NCBI GenBank assembly: GCA_040797825.1
Contig: JBFNEZ010000001.1
Location: 1 to 64,000 of the forward strand
Reading direction: 5' to 3'
Length of the DNA: 64,000 bases
From: Geosporobacter sp040797825
GTDB lineage: Bacteria; Bacillota; Clostridia; Peptostreptococcales; Thermotaleaceae
Of the stretch, positions 60,792 to 64,000 are shown piece after piece. A program made the translations under genes and the position numbers. Each line of letters opens with the position of its first letter. Position 1 is the stretch's first letter. A model generated the notes under the pieces. The model worked only from the letters and a program-made list of their open reading frames with translations. It was not told the origin of the DNA and did no database searches.

Positions 60792-61232
60792 TTAAATATG
60801 AAACATCATCCCATCATATTGAGTTGCCTGATAACAATTTACAATATCCTCTAGGGTAGTTTGATCGATGATTTTATTCACTTCATAATCGATTTTATCC
60901 CAAAGGTTTGTAAATAAACATCTTTCAATCGGGTTTTCTAGGTCTCCCTCTGTTTCCTTCTTTACAATCCGAATATCTCCCTCTAGGGCACGAATAACGT
61001 CACCAACAATAATCTTTGCAGGTTTATCTGCCAGCATATATCCCCCCTGAGGACCTTTAATACTTTTTACAATTCCTGCTTTTTTGAGGCTTGAAAAAAT
61101 GTGCTCCAAATAGTTTACAGAAATACCTTGGCGTTCTGCAATAACATTTAAAGGTATTTGCTCATTCTCTGCTCGAAGGGCTAAATCTATCACTGCTACC
61201 AGCCCATATCTTCCTTTTGTAGATACTTTCAG
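60792..61232 (-). CDS. Rrf2-family regulator, CymR-like, with probable CTG start
   Basis: 146 residues if begun at CTG 61230-61232. That gives the family N-terminus KVSTKGRYGLVAVIDLAL, whereas the first ATG/GTG/TTG would begin 13 codons later inside the first helix. GGTGGAGGACA stands in front of the CTG, and no ATG, GTG or TTG occurs between the upstream stop and it. The winged helix (NVIAERQGISVNYLEHIFSSL) and the GGYMLADKP wing are normal. It lacks the three-Cys cluster of IscR, as does CymR. Likely controls cysK. Confidence 0.85.
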   Translation of the reverse strand: MKVSTKGRYGLVAVIDLALRAENEQIPLNVIAERQGISVNYLEHIFSSLKKAGIVKSIKGPQGGYMLADKPAKIIVGDVIRALEGDIRIVKKETEGDLENPIERCLFTNLWDKIDYEVNKIIDQTTLEDIVNCYQATQYDGMMFHI

Positions 61233-61318
61233 TGTCCTCCACCCCTTTTATAATCTCTCAATATGATTCTATATGCTAATCTATTTTATAGCATTTGTCA
61301 ATAACACGGCAACAAACT

Positions 61319-62005
61319 CTAATCACTTTTTCCTATAGGTAAAAAAGGCAATAACTGACCTGCAAGGTTAGGAATTGGCATGGTTTGCAGCCATACCTTT
61401 CCTGGGCCTCTCAAACGGGTTAAAAACAACCCCTCGCCTCCAAAAAAGATATTGGTAATTCCCTTGACGCGCTCAATTTCAAATTGTACTGTAGGCTCAA
61501 ACATGGCCACATGGCCCGTATCGACCTTTAACTCTTCCCCTGCTCTTAGCTCATAATCCACTACGGAGCCGTCAATTTCAACGAATACAGTTCCAGGGCC
61601 ACTGATTCGTTGTAGAATAAAACCTTCCCCTCCAAAAATACCTGCACTAAATCGTTGCTTAAAATAGACCTCTAACTTTACTGAGCGTTCTCCCACTAAG
61701 AAGCTTCGTTTTTGACAAATGATAGATTGACCGCTTTGCAAAGTTAGAGGTACAATGGTCCCTGGAAAGGAAGAAGGAAATGCAATGGTTCCTGTAGCCT
61801 CTCCACAGGTATAGTTGGTCATAAAGAGGGACTCTCCTGATAGCTTCCTTGCAATTCCACCGAAGAGACCTCCCTCCATATTGGTGTCCATTTCAAAACC
61901 TCCGCTCATCCACCCCATACCACCAGACTCTGTAAAAACAGTTTCGCCCCTATGCAATTCCATGATTACTACTGGCAAATTGCCGCCCTTGATCTCATAC
62001 CTCAT
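61319..62005 (-). CDS. AIM24/TIGR00266-family protein
   Basis: 228 residues, beta-sheet rich. VFTESGGMGWMSGGFEMDTNM, the repeated GGEGFILQRISGPGTVFVEIDG and GGEGLFLTRLRGPGKVWLQTMP halves (named here by GEGxxLxRxxGPG) mark the family. Function is not established in bacteria. TAGGGGG precedes the ATG; monocistronic. Confidence 0.88.
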   Translation of the reverse strand: MRYEIKGGNLPVVIMELHRGETVFTESGGMGWMSGGFEMDTNMEGGLFGGIARKLSGESLFMTNYTCGEATGTIAFPSSFPGTIVPLTLQSGQSIICQKRSFLVGERSVKLEVYFKQRFSAGIFGGEGFILQRISGPGTVFVEIDGSVVDYELRAGEELKVDTGHVAMFEPTVQFEIERVKGITNIFFGGEGLFLTRLRGPGKVWLQTMPIPNLAGQLLPFLPIGKSD

Positions 62006-62083
62006 GATCTATCCCCCTATATTTACAAGTTCTTTTTGTCTATAGTATATTTTTCGTGACAATCAACCATTCTCCTCTTTTTT

Positions 62084-62129
62084 AAAAAAACAGAAGTACA
62101 ATCATTTATTGAAAAAATTTGACTGTACT
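62084..62129 (-). terminator. Terminator of the 201-residue gene
   Basis: Minus strand AGTACAGTCA and TGATTGTACT (one G-T pair) are followed by a T-rich tract. Confidence 0.6.
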
Positions 62130-62151
62130 CCGTTCTTGACAATGTTCCCCT

Positions 62152-62757
62152 CTAAAATGCAATAAATCCGCTGGCAAAGTTTAAAAACTCATCGGGATCT
62201 CCCAAGGGGGTACGCACATCACTGTTCTTATGAAAATCTTTTTCCCATTTGTCTACATGCTTTAGCATATTTAGTATATCTTGAATAAGAGAAAGGTCAA
62301 TGCGAATTCTTTTTTCCTTAAGCTGCTTGCCTAATTCTGGATGCGTATTTACCATTTTGTATAGGGTAGCAACGCCTTGATAAATAACACGATAGTTTTT
62401 AGAGGTCTCAATCGTCTTTAGTATAAGTGGAATATACCTATCCACCTGCTCTACTTCTTTGGATATGGCCGATAAAGAACGAAAAGCATATTCTTTATAT
62501 ACATCGTTGTCCATTCTATCAATGGTATTGAGCACATGGGGAAATAATTCTTCCTCTTCAAGATTTTCTATTATCCTGAAATAGTGGGTAGTTAGAGAAC
62601 TTTTATTTTCAAGTTGCTGTTTTAGATGGTCTAACAACTCTCCAAGGGTTTTTGGATTGTCAATCATATCCAGTTCTTTTTGAAGCTGAACTCTTTTTCC
62701 TTCTGCAAAATTAAGGACAATCTGTTCCATATTTTTATCTAGCAGACTTTTGTTCAT
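62152..62757 (-). CDS. Unknown 201-residue helical protein
   Basis: GGGAGGTG precedes the ATG. Charged and fully helical; repeats of a ~35-residue helical pair from residue 60 on (LFPHVLNTIDRMDNDVYKEYAFRSL, YIPLILKTIETSKNYRVIYQGV) suggest HEAT-like units. No family recognised, no membrane segment or motif. Confidence 0.68.
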   Translation of the reverse strand: MNKSLLDKNMEQIVLNFAEGKRVQLQKELDMIDNPKTLGELLDHLKQQLENKSSLTTHYFRIIENLEEEELFPHVLNTIDRMDNDVYKEYAFRSLSAISKEVEQVDRYIPLILKTIETSKNYRVIYQGVATLYKMVNTHPELGKQLKEKRIRIDLSLIQDILNMLKHVDKWEKDFHKNSDVRTPLGDPDEFLNFASGFIAF

Positions 62758-62844
62758 ATTTGCACCTCCCTTTATTTATCCTATGTTACCCGTTTTTGAT
62801 AGAAAATAATCTGATATTTCTTTTGCTCTGTGAGACCTGTGAAC

Positions 62845-62870
62845 GGAACGCATAAGATGCGTTCCCTACA
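62845..62870. repeat. REP-like hairpin: 9-bp stem, 3-nt loop, then CTACA
   Basis: GGAACGCAT (62845-62853), loop AAG, ATGCGTTCC (62857-62865), then CTACA. Same layout as 1310-1335. It lies in the 328-base gap upstream of cooT, which otherwise holds only the cooT promoter. Confidence 0.6.
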
Positions 62871-62941
62871 TTATTTTCTGAAAAAATTTCCATTTTTTTC
62901 TGGTACAGCCCTATTTTTAGTATTTTCTTTAAAAACTTACA

Positions 62942-62971
62942 TTGACGTTGTTCTTACAGTTGTGATATGAT
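62942..62971 (+). promoter_or_regulatory. Possible promoter of the cooT cluster
   Basis: TTGACG (62942-62947), 18 bases, TATGAT (62966-62971), about 115 bases upstream of cooT. Confidence 0.5.
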
Positions 62972-63085
62972 TTTAACAAGGATAGTTTATATTTTGATTT
63001 TGAGATCATGAAGATTTCTTTGCACAGCTGAAGCAGTGTTAAGGGAATCTTTTTGTAAATTTACAATAGAAATGGAGGAAAAAAC

Positions 63086-63277
63086 ATGTGTGAATCAATT
63101 GCTTATCTTGTAACCCCACAGGGTGAAAAGAAAATCATGGAAAATGTAGTCTATATGAAGCCAGAAAATGGTAAAATATACTTGAGCGATCTGCTAGGAG
63201 AGCAAAAAATTGTTGAAGGCTTCGTAAAGGAAATCCGTCTCATCGACCATAAAATCATTATCGAAGAAAAGAAATAA
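63086..63277 (+). CDS. cooT: CooT-family nickel-binding protein
   Basis: 63 residues beginning MCES; the N-terminal Cys2 is the nickel ligand of the CooT family, a small beta barrel that helps nickel insertion in CO dehydrogenase maturation. The KVEGxxKEI-type end IVEGFVKEIRLIDHKIIIEE matches. ATGGAGG precedes the ATG. The DUF3842 and His-rich genes follow on the same strand. Confidence 0.88.
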   Translation: MCESIAYLVTPQGEKKIMENVVYMKPENGKIYLSDLLGEQKIVEGFVKEIRLIDHKIIIEEKK

Positions 63278-63298
63278 ATATTTCTTGGGGGACTAAAG

Positions 63299-63715
63299 AT
63301 GATCATTGCTGTGATAGATGGTATGGGGGGAGGAATCGGAAGTCAGATCGTAGCCCAGCTTCGACAGGAACTCCCTCCCCACTTTGAAATATATGGACTT
63401 GGCACAAACGCTACAGCAACCAGTGCTATGTTAAAAAACCATGCAAATAAGGGCGCAACCGGCGAGAATGCCATCATGGTCTCTATCAAAAAAGCCAGTA
63501 TTATTATCGGTCCTGCTTCTTTGATTATTCCAAATTCCATGATGGGTGAAGTAACGCCTATGGTGGCTGCTGCCATTGCAGATGCAGAAGCTTTAAAAAT
63601 CCTACTTCCAATCATGCCAGATAATTTTGAATTAGTTGGCCTAGAGCATAAACCATTAATGTTACTCATTAAAGATGCTATCGATATTTTAAAAAAAGAA
63701 TTCCGTATTAAATAA
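63299..63715 (+). CDS. DUF3842-family protein
   Basis: 138 residues. A Rossmann-like start IIAVIDGMGGGIGSQIV and LGTNATATSAMLKNHAN fit DUF3842, a family of unknown function common in anaerobic Firmicutes. It starts at ATG 63299 shortly after cooT; TTGGGGG is the ribosome site. Association with cooT hints at metal handling. Confidence 0.8.
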   Translation: MIIAVIDGMGGGIGSQIVAQLRQELPPHFEIYGLGTNATATSAMLKNHANKGATGENAIMVSIKKASIIIGPASLIIPNSMMGEVTPMVAAAIADAEALKILLPIMPDNFELVGLEHKPLMLLIKDAIDILKKEFRIK

Positions 63716-63795
63716 AAGGACAATCTAAAATCTTTTAATTAAATATAGATTGCCAATAGATTTCATTATTATTTTAAAAAGGAGAGGAAGTACCT

Positions 63796-64000
63796 ATGCA
63801 TATTGAAGACAAGACTCAGCATCACCATAACCATGAGCATGATCACACCCATGAACACAGTCACGAAGGCAATAGCGGACATAATTATACCCATGAGCAT
63901 GATCATCATCATGAACACAGTCACGATCATCTACATACCCACGACCATCCTCATAGCCATGATCATTCTCACGAAGACCACAAACATGAAGATCATGATC
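63796..64000 (+). CDS. Very His-rich protein, 5' part (cut by window end)
   Basis: AAGGAGAGG precedes ATG 63796. The visible 68 residues contain 29 His (43%), mostly as HxH, HEHDH and HSHDH, with Asp/Glu between. Such tails bind Ni2+ or Zn2+. The rest lies beyond the window, so it may be a nickel storage or insertion factor (HypB- or CooJ-like) or a metal transporter. No ORF end is visible. Its neighbours cooT and DUF3842 support nickel. Confidence 0.8.
   Translation, partial: MHIEDKTQHHHNHEHDHTHEHSHEGNSGHNYTHEHDHHHEHSHDHLHTHDHPHSHDHSHEDHKHEDHD
63831..63926. repeat. Two 36-bp direct repeats at 60-bp spacing in the His-rich gene
   Basis: 63831-63866 and 63891-63926 both read CCATGAGCATGATCA, a short variable piece, then ATGAACACAGTCACGA. 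The His-rich region grew by duplication of a 60-base (20-codon) unit. Confidence 0.8.

Noticed and set aside
63831..63926. Regular repeats in the His-rich gene as a CRISPR array
   Set aside because: Only two units, in frame, encoding protein, without spacers of constant size or cas genes.

Overview
The window looks like chromosome from a low-GC, endospore-forming anaerobe of the Clostridia; an Alkaliphilus/Natronincola-type genome is my best guess, from protein flavour only. Spore genes (ytvI, ytfI/ytfJ), a rubrerythrin, [FeFe]-hydrogenase-like and ferredoxin-type proteins, a CooT nickel protein, frequent GTG/TTG starts with strong AGGAGG sites and S-box/B12 riboswitches all fit. I see no prophage, insertion sequence, CRISPR array, rRNA or replication origin.

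Layout. 0-4.2 kb: a decayed VOC gene, a cupin protein, tRNA-Ala, an RluA pseudouridine synthase, a MutT hydrolase and NAD kinase. 4.2-8.3 kb: a glutamate/dicarboxylate symporter beside a GlnK/GlnL-type two-component operon with an unknown leading gene. 8.4-14.3 kb: small unknown proteins, a Nudix/HAD pair, a CitA/DcuS-type two-component system and a glycolipid glucosyltransferase. 14.5-22 kb: a soluble chemoreceptor, then fabI and an FHA-FtsW/RodA-class B PBP operon, a DsbA-like protein and PepF. 22-31 kb: a hydrogenase-like iron-sulfur protein, murI, ytvI, glnA, two unknown proteins and MscS. 31-34.1 kb: a cobalt ECF transporter (cbiMNQO) behind a cobalamin riboswitch. 34.2-40.8 kb: an orphan LytTR regulator and a 2026-residue S-layer-anchored protein with three lamin-tail domains and a metallophosphoesterase.

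41-49.6 kb: a Cys-rich protein with rubrerythrin, a DtxR/MntR regulator, a cyanophycin operon (cphB-cphA), an FAD oxidoreductase and pseudouridine catabolism (psuK-psuG). 49.7-56.6 kb: an ECF sigma/anti-sigma pair joined to ytfI-ytfJ, two Gate-domain membrane proteins, a Nudix hydrolase, an iron-sulfur aldo/keto reductase and a YtrA-type GntR/ABC operon. 56.7-61.2 kb: a sulfur amino acid block with two trans-sulfuration enzymes (one behind a SAM riboswitch), cysK with a clear promoter/operator, and a CymR-like Rrf2 regulator that seems to start at CTG. 61.3-64 kb: an AIM24 protein, an unknown helical protein, and cooT, a DUF3842 gene and a very His-rich gene cut by the window end.

The least explained element is a ~130 bp GC-rich structured repeat present twice (24474-24605 and 57886-58015). 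The copies differ by paired substitutions that keep three hairpins intact, and one copy sits in the leader of the SAM-riboswitch gene. Simpler hairpins followed by CTACR or a near variant (1310, 42578, 62845) may be related REP-like elements. No defence or biosynthetic system that I would call wholly new is evident; the repeat family, the unusual hydrogenase homologue and the His-rich/CooT cluster are the best leads.
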